Assembly (NCBI GenBank): GCA_902618245.1
Contig: CACMZR010000002.1
Location: 124,001-188,000, forward strand
DNA from: an uncultured Bacteroidota bacterium
GTDB lineage: Bacteria > Bacteroidota > Bacteroidia > Flavobacteriales > Flavobacteriaceae
Direction: 5' to 3'
Length of the DNA: 64,000 bases
A program made the translations under genes and the position numbers. The notes below the pieces were generated by a model that searched no databases, was not told the origin of the DNA, and saw only the letters and a program-made list of their open reading frames with translations. Below, one piece after another: positions 25,943-34,242 of the stretch (position 1 is the stretch's first letter; every line of letters begins with the position of its first letter).

Positions 25943-27070
25943 TTAATCCAATAAAATATCTGCAACACTTTTGCCTACATAACTTCCTATCGCAACACCC
26001 ATTCCTGAGGACTTAATCCCAACAGCAACTGAATTTGACTCTTTTTTTATTATTGGAATTTTACTTTTCCCAAAGGCCATTATTCCAGACCATTCCATAT
26101 CGATCTCAATTTTATGTTTAGGAATAATAAATTTATCTAGGTCAGTAATTAGCTTATTTTTTATTTTTTTATTTATCCCAAATTCGATTGTTTCCTCTTT
26201 TTTAAAATCTAAGTTTCGCCCTCCACCAAATAATATTCTGTTTTCAATATTTCTGAAATAATAAAATCCCCGATCATAATGAAATGATCCTTTTATGTTA
26301 AGTTTTGAAAATGGTTTTGTTAAAATTATTAAACCCCTACCTGGTACAATATTAAAATTTGGTAAAATTTGAGTTGCAAATGCATTATTGCAAATTGCTA
26401 GTTTATTACAAGTAAGATTAAATTTTTGATTTTTTAAACTTATTATTAGTTGATTTTTATTTGATTTAGACTCAAAATCTGTCAATTCTGTATTTGAAAA
26501 GAAGGTGATGTCTTCCTTATTTAATTTTGTTCTCAGAACTCTCATTAATTTACCAGTATTTAGTTGCCCTTCAAAAGAATTTTGAACTAAATGATTTACC
26601 ATGTCCGTGTTAAATCCGAATTTTTTAATTTTCTTATTATTAATAGTAAAAATATCCTTTGAAAAAAAGGGCTTTAGTATTGAATTTATATAATCAATCT
26701 GATTTAGTTTTTTTGGATTTTTATCAAAAAAAAGTTCATAGCCTCCATCCCATTTTAAATCCATTTTATGGTCTCCGACAATTTCCCTTAACATGGAAAG
26801 ACCGTCTAAACGCATTTTAATAATTGATAATAATTTTTCCTCTCCAAACTCAATTTCATCTTCAATTAATTCAGAAAGAGATCCAAAACACGCAAAGCCT
26901 GCGTTTTTGGTACTTGCCCCGGATGAAAATAATCCACGCTCAAGAATTGCAATCGATGCACTAGGATTATTTTTTCTAAAGTGAAGAGCACAAAAAATAC
27001 CAGTTATTCCTCCTCCAAGTACAACTAAATCATAATGCAACAATTGTGTTTTTTCCCAGTAACTAATCAT
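25943..27070 (-). CDS. FAD-dependent oxidoreductase (DAO/GlpO family)
   Basis: 375 aa cytosolic flavoprotein. LVVLGGGITGIFCALHFRKN is the GxGxxG dinucleotide-binding start, followed by AILERGLFSSGASTKNAGF, where the SGAST-KNAG stretch is typical of D-amino-acid-oxidase-like enzymes. The C-terminus SSGMGVAIGSYVGKSVADIL closes the FAD site. MEWSGIMAFGKSKIPII and FYYFRNIENRILFGGGRN fit the glycine-oxidase/TrpC-type subgroup acting on secondary or primary amines. Substrate is unknown. It is followed by a small membrane protein and preceded by the GH3 gene, with no tight coupling. Confidence 0.83.
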   Translation of the reverse strand: MISYWEKTQLLHYDLVVLGGGITGIFCALHFRKNNPSASIAILERGLFSSGASTKNAGFACFGSLSELIEDEIEFGEEKLLSIIKMRLDGLSMLREIVGDHKMDLKWDGGYELFFDKNPKKLNQIDYINSILKPFFSKDIFTINNKKIKKFGFNTDMVNHLVQNSFEGQLNTGKLMRVLRTKLNKEDITFFSNTELTDFESKSNKNQLIISLKNQKFNLTCNKLAICNNAFATQILPNFNIVPGRGLIILTKPFSKLNIKGSFHYDRGFYYFRNIENRILFGGGRNLDFKKEETIEFGINKKIKNKLITDLDKFIIPKHKIEIDMEWSGIMAFGKSKIPIIKKESNSVAVGIKSSGMGVAIGSYVGKSVADILLD

Positions 27071-27137
27071 TTCACTTCAGTATTTTTATGATTTCGTTGA
27101 CATAGATAAAAATAATAAATATAAAGTGGTTAAAATT

Positions 27138-29084
27138 TCAAAAACTTAAACCGTGACCATAATCATAAAGAGGATTTTTAAGATCAAATGGCACATCTTC
27201 ATCTTGTTCTAAAACACTTTCCATTGAAGAGGGCAGTTGAATAGGTAATTTACCAGTAGGTGAGAATTCCCCGTAAATTAGCTCAAGGATGATTTTTTCA
27301 TCAACATCAAAATCCGCAATGATAGCTTCTGAATATGGTTCAATTTTACTAATAATTGCTGGCCTTTTTAAATTTAAAACTATTATGGTAGGTTTGGATT
27401 TAAATAATTTAATCATTTGATTAACATCACTTTCTAAAAAATCAAGATCTCCTCCTCCAATCATTTTTTCCATTAGATATTCCGAATCTTTGCCGTAATT
27501 TGGGGATTTTACTTTTGCAATAATTATATCCGCATTCTCTAAACTATATGATTGAAATAAACTATTTGGATAGAAATCAAATCCATGTAGATAAACCTTA
27601 GCCTCTTTTTTTAATGGTAATAATTTTTGGTTATTTTTTAAAAGAACAAGTGATTTTTTTTGTGCTTCAATTCCTTTATTGAGATTTTCCTGATTATTGT
27701 AAACATTTAAAGCTTTTAAGTCAAGATAAGGGTTGTCAAATAATCCTAATTGAAACTTTTGCTTCATTATTCTTTTTACAGATTCATCGATTCTGGTCAA
27801 ACTTATTTCATCTTTTTTTATAAGCTCACTTAATTCATTTGTTAAGGATTCTCCACCAACCATATCAATACCTGCATCAAAAAGTTTTTTTAATCTTTGA
27901 TCGGTATTTAAATGCTCTACTCCATGAGCTGATGCAGGCTTGAAAATGATCCCTAGCGGTTTTAAATCAGTAATAGTAGCCCAATCTGTACAAATTATAC
28001 CCTGGAAATTATATTTTTCTCTTAGTAGTCCAGTTATAATATCTTTATTGTAACCACCTCCTACATCCTCAGATGTGATTCCCTTTGGTATACTGTAATA
28101 TGGCATAACTGAGGAAACTCCGACATTAAATGCCGCCTCAAAGGGTTTTAAGTGTTTATCAAATTCACCTCCGGGATAAGTTTGAATTCCAGGAGGAAAA
28201 TGAGTATCGTTTCCGTCTAAAGGTGTTCCTGCGCCTGGAAAATGTTTTACCATTGAGGCTACAGAATTAATTCCTATCGAATCACCTTGTATTCCTTTTA
28301 CATATGCTGCAGTAAGTTTGGAATTAATTAAAAAATCTTCTCCAAAAGTACCATCTACTCTTACCCATCTAGGTTCGGTTGAAATATCTGCCATAGGACC
28401 TAAAGCAACTCTTATTCCAATGGCTTTATACTCTTCTTTAACAATTTTAGCATGCTCATAAACTAATAAACTGTCTTGAGTTGCACCTAATCCTAAAGCA
28501 GAAGGCCATTTGGAGAAATATGGAGTAAATATTGAAGCTCCAAAAGTGTTTGGTACCCCATGTCTTGGATCAGAGGCTATTGTGATAGGAATCCCTAATC
28601 TAGATCTTTCGCCTATCTCTTGAATCTTATTGTGCCACTTTAACATATTCTCTTTAGAATGAGATGCTCTAATATTAAAATGGTTCATTTTTTTTAAAAT
28701 CAATTTTTCAGACGACGACCCCATCAAAAAGCTAAAGGGATTAAATAAGTTTGGAACCTCCATCAGAGTTCCATCTGCATTTACTCCTATCATATTAATA
28801 AATATGGATCCTGCTTTCTCTTCAATTGTCATTTGATTCACTAAATCCTCAACTCTTACTTCAATTGTATTATTGGGATTCTCGTATGGATCAAGCCTTC
28901 CGTTTTTATTTAAATCTCTTAAAGAATTTTCACCAAGATTAATAATTGGGGCCTTATCTCCTAAAAGATCAAAGTTCTTTATGGAATCAAGCTTCCACTT
29001 AATTGAGAAAAATATATAGATGGTTATCAGCAAAAGAAATATTGTTGATATTGTCAATAAAAAAAGTTTTACAATCCTTTTCAT
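27138..29084 (-). CDS. GH3 glycoside hydrolase, beta-glucosidase type
   Basis: 648 aa. The N-terminal signal anchor (KLFLLTISTIFLLLITIYIF) exports the protein or tethers it. The (beta/alpha)8 domain shows VNQMTIEEKAGS, PITIASDPRHGVPN, VKHFPGAGTPLDGNDTHF and, with the nucleophile aspartate, FQGIICTDWATITDL. The second alpha/beta sandwich (about 480-640) has SLVLLKNNQKLLPL, and the C-terminus PLYDYGHGLSF is the usual GH3 ending. Such enzymes release glucose from beta-glucan oligosaccharides. The divergent GH16 gene 1.1 kb away supports use of laminarin-like beta-1,3-glucan. Confidence 0.92.
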   Translation of the reverse strand: MKRIVKLFLLTISTIFLLLITIYIFFSIKWKLDSIKNFDLLGDKAPIINLGENSLRDLNKNGRLDPYENPNNTIEVRVEDLVNQMTIEEKAGSIFINMIGVNADGTLMEVPNLFNPFSFLMGSSSEKLILKKMNHFNIRASHSKENMLKWHNKIQEIGERSRLGIPITIASDPRHGVPNTFGASIFTPYFSKWPSALGLGATQDSLLVYEHAKIVKEEYKAIGIRVALGPMADISTEPRWVRVDGTFGEDFLINSKLTAAYVKGIQGDSIGINSVASMVKHFPGAGTPLDGNDTHFPPGIQTYPGGEFDKHLKPFEAAFNVGVSSVMPYYSIPKGITSEDVGGGYNKDIITGLLREKYNFQGIICTDWATITDLKPLGIIFKPASAHGVEHLNTDQRLKKLFDAGIDMVGGESLTNELSELIKKDEISLTRIDESVKRIMKQKFQLGLFDNPYLDLKALNVYNNQENLNKGIEAQKKSLVLLKNNQKLLPLKKEAKVYLHGFDFYPNSLFQSYSLENADIIIAKVKSPNYGKDSEYLMEKMIGGGDLDFLESDVNQMIKLFKSKPTIIVLNLKRPAIISKIEPYSEAIIADFDVDEKIILELIYGEFSPTGKLPIQLPSSMESVLEQDEDVPFDLKNPLYDYGHGLSF

Positions 29085-29137
29085 AAAATGAAAGTTTAGG
29101 TTTTTGTTTCAAAAGTTGGTTTTTTATTTAAAAAACT

Positions 29138-29230
29138 TTATCTGTAATAAATCCCTACTATAATTCTATAGGCAAGATAAATTCCAGTGATTGTCCAAAT
29201 CCACCACCTATTTTTCATGTACCAATCCAT
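29138..29230 (-). CDS. 30-aa membrane microprotein upstream of the GH3 gene
   Basis: MDWYMKNRWWIWTITGIYLA, then YRIIVGIYYR: aromatic-rich, with one membrane span and basic ends. It stops 53 bases before the GH3 start on the same strand. It resembles other short aromatic membrane peptides of the Flavobacteriia, but I recognise no named family. Confidence 0.45.
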   Translation of the reverse strand: MDWYMKNRWWIWTITGIYLAYRIIVGIYYR

Positions 29231-29429
29231 CAAAAAATAATTAAGGTTTATTTAAAGATATATAATAATATATATTTTGATATTGTAATTTTATTCAATA
29301 GTTCTTTTAATTAATTTAAAAACTTGTCAATTTTTAATAACTAACTAATAACCTAAAATCAAATTTAAGATCACAAATTCTATCTTTTTAAGACTAACCT
29401 ATTTCACTTTTAGTTTTATATATCTATTT

Positions 29430-30158
29430 GTGCTAAAATTAAATGCCCAAAACGATGAAATTAAAAAACATTTAGAATTTTCAGGAAATATAAATTTAAC
29501 TAATAATGGTTTTTCCTTTATTCCACTATTTTCACTTGGAAAGCCAGCAGCAACAGTCAATCTGTCTGTTACAGGTAAGCGTTTTAGTTTTGATCCTCAG
29601 CTTAGATTTGATCTTGACGGACTGAAACCATGGTCTTTATTATTTGGATGGAACTACAAGCTATTAAAAAAGAAACGCCTTTTGTTAAGTGTTGGGACAA
29701 GTTTCGCTTACGCTTTTACTAAATTAAATTATACAAGAAATTTTGAATCAGTAGATATTTTAACGCCGCAAAGGTTTTTCATTTTAAATTCTTTACTTAA
29801 TTATAAACTCTCTAAGAAAATAAATTTTACATTATTTTACATTAATGGTCATGGCCTTGAAAAAAGAGATCAAAGCGATCAAGCAAATTTTGTAACAATA
29901 AGAACAGGGGTAAATAATCTATCATTGACTGATAGTATATACATAAATTTTAATCCAGAAATATATTTTCTTCAAATTGATAATAATAGTGGTTTTTATT
30001 TTGCAAATACATTTGCACTGAAACACAAAAAAATTCCTTTCTTTATTTCTTCAACTTTAAATCAAAGTATTAGTACTTCGATTAATGCTAAACCCTTTGA
30101 TTGGAATATTGGAATTAATTATTCATTTAGATCTACATATAGTAAAAAACAAAATTGA
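29430..30158 (+). CDS. outer-membrane beta-barrel-like protein, paralogue of the 39690 protein
   Basis: 242 aa from the GTG at 29430. The body is a series of amphipathic strands: FSGNINLTNNGFSFIPLFSL, RFSFDPQLRFDLDGLKPWSL, LLFGWNYKLLKKKRLLLSVG, and a last strand FDWNIGINYSF. The protein at 39690-40469 has the same plan (RGNLNVNNNGIDWVPLF, RYELDGFQPWGFD, FDWNIGLNYSF), so they are paralogues. The reading frame is open upstream to an in-frame TAA at 29349, and those codons encode a fine signal peptide ending LNAQ/ND, but without any ATG, GTG or TTG before GTG 29430. The start may be the ATC at 29358, or the start codon has been lost. Confidence 0.65.
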   Translation: MLKLNAQNDEIKKHLEFSGNINLTNNGFSFIPLFSLGKPAATVNLSVTGKRFSFDPQLRFDLDGLKPWSLLFGWNYKLLKKKRLLLSVGTSFAYAFTKLNYTRNFESVDILTPQRFFILNSLLNYKLSKKINFTLFYINGHGLEKRDQSDQANFVTIRTGVNNLSLTDSIYINFNPEIYFLQIDNNSGFYFANTFALKHKKIPFFISSTLNQSISTSINAKPFDWNIGINYSFRSTYSKKQN

Positions 30159-30234
30159 ATACCATCTAAAAATTTTTTGAAAAATTTTGATCTTATGATT
30201 TAAAATACTGAAGTTTACAAAAACACTCTTTTAA

Positions 30235-31764
30235 TTGAAAAAAACTAGCTCACCTCTGCAAACCATATTATTTATCTGTTTTTTACAGCTTTTCTCTTGC
30301 AGTGAAAACGATGAAACTGAATCTAATAGTGCAAGTAATAACATAACTCAAAGTGAAAATAATATAGATTCAGCTGCAACCACACCAGAAATTTTAAGTT
30401 TCAACCTAAATGACGGAATAATTAATTTTGAAGATAACTTAGTAAATTTCTCAGAACAAAATATTCAACCTGATAACAGAAGTTCAGGGAACTGGGGGAG
30501 ATTTGGAGGAATAAGTTCATCCAATTTATCTTTAGAATATGACGAAAATCCTAATATTGATAACATCAATAATTCAACAAAAGTTATGAAAATTAAAGAA
30601 CCCTCGGGAATTCAATCATGGGCTGGTTTTTATTTCGTTTTAGAAGAAAAAATTAATTTCCCCGAAGGAAAAGAGGCTATTTCAATTCTATTTTACTCTC
30701 CTAAACCGGGACATAAAGTTCTTTTAAAATTAGAAGACGGTTTGCCAAATGGAACTCCAGGAAAAAAAACTACGGGTGATCTTTTTGCAATAACTACAAC
30801 AACTGGTTGGGAAACACTAATTTTTAATATTCCAGAATTTGATGGAAGAAACAACATCTACAATACTATCACTTTCGTTCTAGGTTATGATATTTCAAAT
30901 CAGTCAGAAGTAAATTACTATATGGATAATATTCAATTTTCAAATCCTATTCAAATTATTGTTGACCAATTAAATATAGACTCAAGTGAACAAGTGACTA
31001 GATATTCAGGTTACCAACTAGTATGGAATGATGAATTCAACTATGAGGGTGCACCTGTAGAAGATAAATGGCACTATCAAGTAATTCCTATTTTAGAGGG
31101 TGGATGGGCTAACAATGAAAAACAGCATTACACAAATAGAAGAGAAAATTCTTATGTCTCAAATGGGACACTAAAAATCGTAGCAAAAAGTGAAATATAC
31201 GATTATGAAGGGATAACAAAGTCTTACACATCAGCTAGACTAAATTCAAAGTTTGGTTTTCAATATGGTCGAATAGATGTAAGAGCAAAACTCCCTAAAT
31301 CAGTAGGTACTTGGCCAGCTATATGGACTCTGGGGACAAATGTGGGTGAGATTGGAAATTATCATGGAAACCAAGAGGGTAATGTAGGTTGGCCTGAATG
31401 CGGCGAAATAGACATTATGGAACAAAACGGCTCTAATAAACAAATACTTTATGGCACATTCCATTGGGCCGATAATTCAAGCCAGCAGGCCTCTTACGGC
31501 TTAACAAAAGATATCAATTCATTAGGTATCACAGATGTGACTAACGAATTTCACCTATACTCATTAGAGTGGACCACTGGAATTCTCAGAATTTATGTAG
31601 ATAATTTACTTATCTGTGAATTAATGAATAATGACTCTGTCCCCTTTGATAATCCGCATTACTTAATTTTAAATGTTGCCATGGGAGGCACATTGGGCGG
31701 AGATATCCCAGGAGATTTTATTCAAGACTCTATGGAAATAGATTTTGTTAGATTTTATAAGTAA
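30235..31764 (+). CDS. GH16 endo-beta-glucanase (laminarinase type), lipoprotein
   Basis: 509 aa, TTG start with MKKTSSPLQT and the lipoprotein signal QLFSCSEN. A beta-sandwich region (about 55-245, with WAGFYFVLEEKINFPEGKEA) resembles a carbohydrate-binding module. The GH16 catalytic domain (about 260-509) begins YQLVWNDEFNYEGAP and carries the active-site motif E391-I-D393-I-M-E396, nucleophile and acid/base of the beta-bulge subgroup (GEIDIMEQNG). GTFHWAD and FHLYSLEWT are also typical. It probably cuts beta-1,3-glucan at the cell surface, upstream of the GH3 enzyme. A 242 aa barrel-like protein gene precedes it by 76 bases. Confidence 0.92.
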   Translation: MKKTSSPLQTILFICFLQLFSCSENDETESNSASNNITQSENNIDSAATTPEILSFNLNDGIINFEDNLVNFSEQNIQPDNRSSGNWGRFGGISSSNLSLEYDENPNIDNINNSTKVMKIKEPSGIQSWAGFYFVLEEKINFPEGKEAISILFYSPKPGHKVLLKLEDGLPNGTPGKKTTGDLFAITTTTGWETLIFNIPEFDGRNNIYNTITFVLGYDISNQSEVNYYMDNIQFSNPIQIIVDQLNIDSSEQVTRYSGYQLVWNDEFNYEGAPVEDKWHYQVIPILEGGWANNEKQHYTNRRENSYVSNGTLKIVAKSEIYDYEGITKSYTSARLNSKFGFQYGRIDVRAKLPKSVGTWPAIWTLGTNVGEIGNYHGNQEGNVGWPECGEIDIMEQNGSNKQILYGTFHWADNSSQQASYGLTKDINSLGITDVTNEFHLYSLEWTTGILRIYVDNLLICELMNNDSVPFDNPHYLILNVAMGGTLGGDIPGDFIQDSMEIDFVRFYK

Positions 31765-31793
31765 ATTAAACTTCTATTTATAAAAAATTCTAA

Positions 31794-31991
31794 ATGAAAG
31801 ATTATATAATTCCTATTTCTATTCTGATTTCTTCTTTAATTATTGGGTTTGCAATCTTGGGGTCTAGTCAGACTCAGCGTTTCGAACATATTGAAAATAA
31901 TGTTGTGTTCGATAAAAAAACTGGTACTACCTATTATACTGACAAAAAACAATATTTAGATAAAAAAGGAGATCGTTATCAATATGATTAA
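31794..31991 (+). CDS. small membrane protein, unknown
   Basis: 65 aa. One N-terminal span (IPISILISSLIIGFAILG) is followed by a polar tail rich in aromatic and charged residues (FDKKTGTTYYTDKKQYLD). The tail pattern GTTYY-DKK recurs in short single-span proteins of Bacteroidota, but I cannot name a family. It starts 29 bases after the GH16 gene on the same strand. Confidence 0.5.
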   Translation: MKDYIIPISILISSLIIGFAILGSSQTQRFEHIENNVVFDKKTGTTYYTDKKQYLDKKGDRYQYD

Positions 31992-32004
31992 CTAAAACAA
32001 CAGG

Positions 32005-32478
32005 TTAAAACCTGTCGCTTATGACACTATTAATTGGTGAAAAACTACTGTTTAGATCGTTAAAGCCTTGAATCACCCTATCTTTTAGACGAACTGTAAG
32101 GGTTAATGACTTGCCTGACTTTAATATTTTCAAAAAATCTTCTAGTTCATATTTTTCACTTGTAATTAAATCCTTCATCTCAAAGATTCGATATTTTTCA
32201 TTTTCAATTGTTGAATTAGAAGGCTTAAATTTTCTTTCGGATATTTCAAATAGGATATAATATTCTTGTTCTTCACGAAAAACATTGCCTTTTAATGAAA
32301 GATCTAATCCTAATTTTCTAGAATTAGATAACACTAATGAAAGAGTATCCTGCTTTTTATATGTAAACTCTATTTGTCCAATTGCCTTGCTTATTCTTTT
32401 TGAACTATTAATAGTGTACTCCCACTGCGAGTGTGCATTAATTGTAAGAAATAAAAATAGAGCTATAATTTTTTTCAA
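32005..32478 (-). CDS. secreted protein of unknown function
   Basis: 157 aa with a Sec signal (ALFLFLTINAHSQWEY). The mature part looks like a beta-rich domain (KRISKAIGQIEFTYKKQDTL, YYILFEISERKF, LTLTVRLKDRVIQGFNDL). No family recognised. It converges with the small membrane gene at 31794, leaving 13 bases between. Its start at 32478 is 86 bases from the end of the oxidoreductase gene. Confidence 0.6.
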   Translation of the reverse strand: MKKIIALFLFLTINAHSQWEYTINSSKRISKAIGQIEFTYKKQDTLSLVLSNSRKLGLDLSLKGNVFREEQEYYILFEISERKFKPSNSTIENEKYRIFEMKDLITSEKYELEDFLKILKSGKSLTLTVRLKDRVIQGFNDLNSSFSPINSVISDRF

Positions 32479-32563
32479 AAATTTTAATATTAAATAAAAT
32501 CAAATATACCTAATATGGTATACTTAAAATATTTGATTCCAATTTAAAATGTGCATGTCTTCA

Positions 32564-33574
32564 TCAATTAAATGACTCTTTCAGATAAACAACTCTTTTT
32601 TCTTGAAATGATTTTTTTGCTGCTAGTGAAATATGCAATGAATTTAATCCTGCATTAATTCCGTTTGGCATCTCCGTTTTTTCTATTAAGCAAGAGATAA
32701 ATTCTTTAATAATTGACTTGTAAGAATCAGCATAACGTTCTAAAAAAAATCCTATTGGTCTTGGTGTGTGGATTCCATTTTTATCTGCAATAAGATGATT
32801 ATCCGGTAATTGATTGTTTGTGGCACACATTCCCAAATCTCCAAAAACTTCAACTCTTTGATCATAGCCATATACTGCTTTTCTACTATTGTTTATAGTT
32901 GCAATCGACCCGTTCTCAAAATTTAAGGTAGTCACAGCAGTATCAACATCTCCTAAATTTTTTATCTGTTTATCACCAAAAACACTGCCTGTAGAATAAA
33001 CTGATTCTACCGGATTTTCATTTAAAAAGCATGCCATGTCAAAATCATGTATCGCCATATCCAAAAATAAACCGCCGGATGTTTTTAAATAATTAATATC
33101 AGGTGGTGCTGGATCACGACTTGTAATTCCAATAATTTGTGGTGTCCCGATAGTTCCATTTTTAATAGATTTTTTTATTTTTTGGATGCTTTTATCATAA
33201 CGCCTGTTAAATCCAACCATAAATGGAATCTTTGAATCTTTAATCGAATCTTTTATCAATTTTACTTTTTTAAATGATAGATCTACTGGTTTTTCACAAA
33301 AAATTGCTTTGCCAGCTTTAAGAGCAATATTTATATGTTCTATGTGAAAAGACGTTGGGGAAGAGATAATTATTGCATCAATTTTAGAATCTCTAACCAT
33401 TTTATCATAATGATCATATATTTTAACATTAGACCGTTCTTTTACCCATTTTTGATTTTTTGAATTTAAATTAGAAACGGCGGTAATTGAAGCGTCTTCT
33501 ATAAATGAATTGATATTCTCAAAATGAATTTTACCTATACGTCCTAGTCCAACGATACCAAATTTAATCTCCAT
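32564..33574 (-). CDS. Gfo/Idh/MocA oxidoreductase, inositol 2-dehydrogenase-like
   Basis: 336 aa cytosolic protein. FGIVGLGRIGKIHFENI is the dinucleotide loop, IISSPTSFHIEHINIALKAG and FCEKPVDL carry the conserved EKP lysine, and GGLFLDMAIHDFDMACFL provides the D-x-x-x-H dyad used by inositol dehydrogenases (IolG, IdhA). FMVGFNRRYDKSIQKIK is also typical of that group. The nearest neighbours are an unknown secreted protein and a receptor pseudogene, so no inositol pathway is visible here. Other sugars or sugar alcohols are possible. Confidence 0.8.
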   Translation of the reverse strand: MEIKFGIVGLGRIGKIHFENINSFIEDASITAVSNLNSKNQKWVKERSNVKIYDHYDKMVRDSKIDAIIISSPTSFHIEHINIALKAGKAIFCEKPVDLSFKKVKLIKDSIKDSKIPFMVGFNRRYDKSIQKIKKSIKNGTIGTPQIIGITSRDPAPPDINYLKTSGGLFLDMAIHDFDMACFLNENPVESVYSTGSVFGDKQIKNLGDVDTAVTTLNFENGSIATINNSRKAVYGYDQRVEVFGDLGMCATNNQLPDNHLIADKNGIHTPRPIGFFLERYADSYKSIIKEFISCLIEKTEMPNGINAGLNSLHISLAAKKSFQEKRVVYLKESFN

Positions 33575-33644
33575 TTTCTAAAGTTAAAGATTTTGTAACG
33601 TACAAAAAATGAAGATTTGGCTTAAATGAACTTTGCTAAAAAAA

Positions 33645-34009
33645 TTAATCGGACCCAGTTTTTATCCTTTGAGATTCTTCAGTTGATTCAATTTTTTTGC
33701 TTTTTACATTTCTATTACCAAAATTATATGTGATAGTAATTTTAGCTTGAGGTTTTAAAAACAAAATATCCGCACTTTGAATAATATTTAAATCTGGAAT
33801 ATCGAAAAATGGTCTAAATCTCATTGTATTAAGAAGATTTGTTCCGTTTAAGGTCAAAATAAAATTTTCATCCCCAGTTGGGCTAACTAAAAGGATGTTA
33901 CAAAAGGATACTGGGTTTTTGTTCTCCATCTATAACTTTGCCAGAAAAAAATCGATTGTCCAATTAAAAATTAAGGAATGATTAGAAAAACTAATACAAT
34001 TCTTTTCAT
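33645..34009 (-). pseudogene. deletion scar of an outer-membrane beta-barrel (TonB-receptor-like) gene
   Basis: On the minus strand, ATG at 34009 opens MKRIVLVFLIIP, then a stop codon, FLIGQS, and FSGKVIDGEQKP, the start of a carboxypeptidase-regulatory-like domain as found at the N-terminus of such receptors. After a frameshift the frame continues PVSFCNILLVSPTGDE and then jumps directly to FILTLNGTNLLNTMRFRPFF and the final strand KITITYNFGNRNVKSKK, the C-terminal end of these barrels. Some 700 or more residues of plug and barrel are missing. So stop, frameshift and a large internal deletion are all present. The 94 aa ORF (33645-33929) is unlikely to make a working protein. Confidence 0.72.
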
Positions 34010-34242
34010 GAATATTTATGGTTTGGTTATTCAAATTTAATTGCGTTTTGCAATTTAATTATCACCTGAATGTTATGGAAACATAAAAATTACATTATTC
34101 ATTATGTTCTAATGCAAAAATTAATATTAACACAAAATTTGAGGATTTAATTAGGATCTTACTAATTCTAACACTTTACTAAGCTATCAATAAGCTATAT
34201 TTAAATCCAAAATACACTTAACTGATATAATTCATAAGTAAA

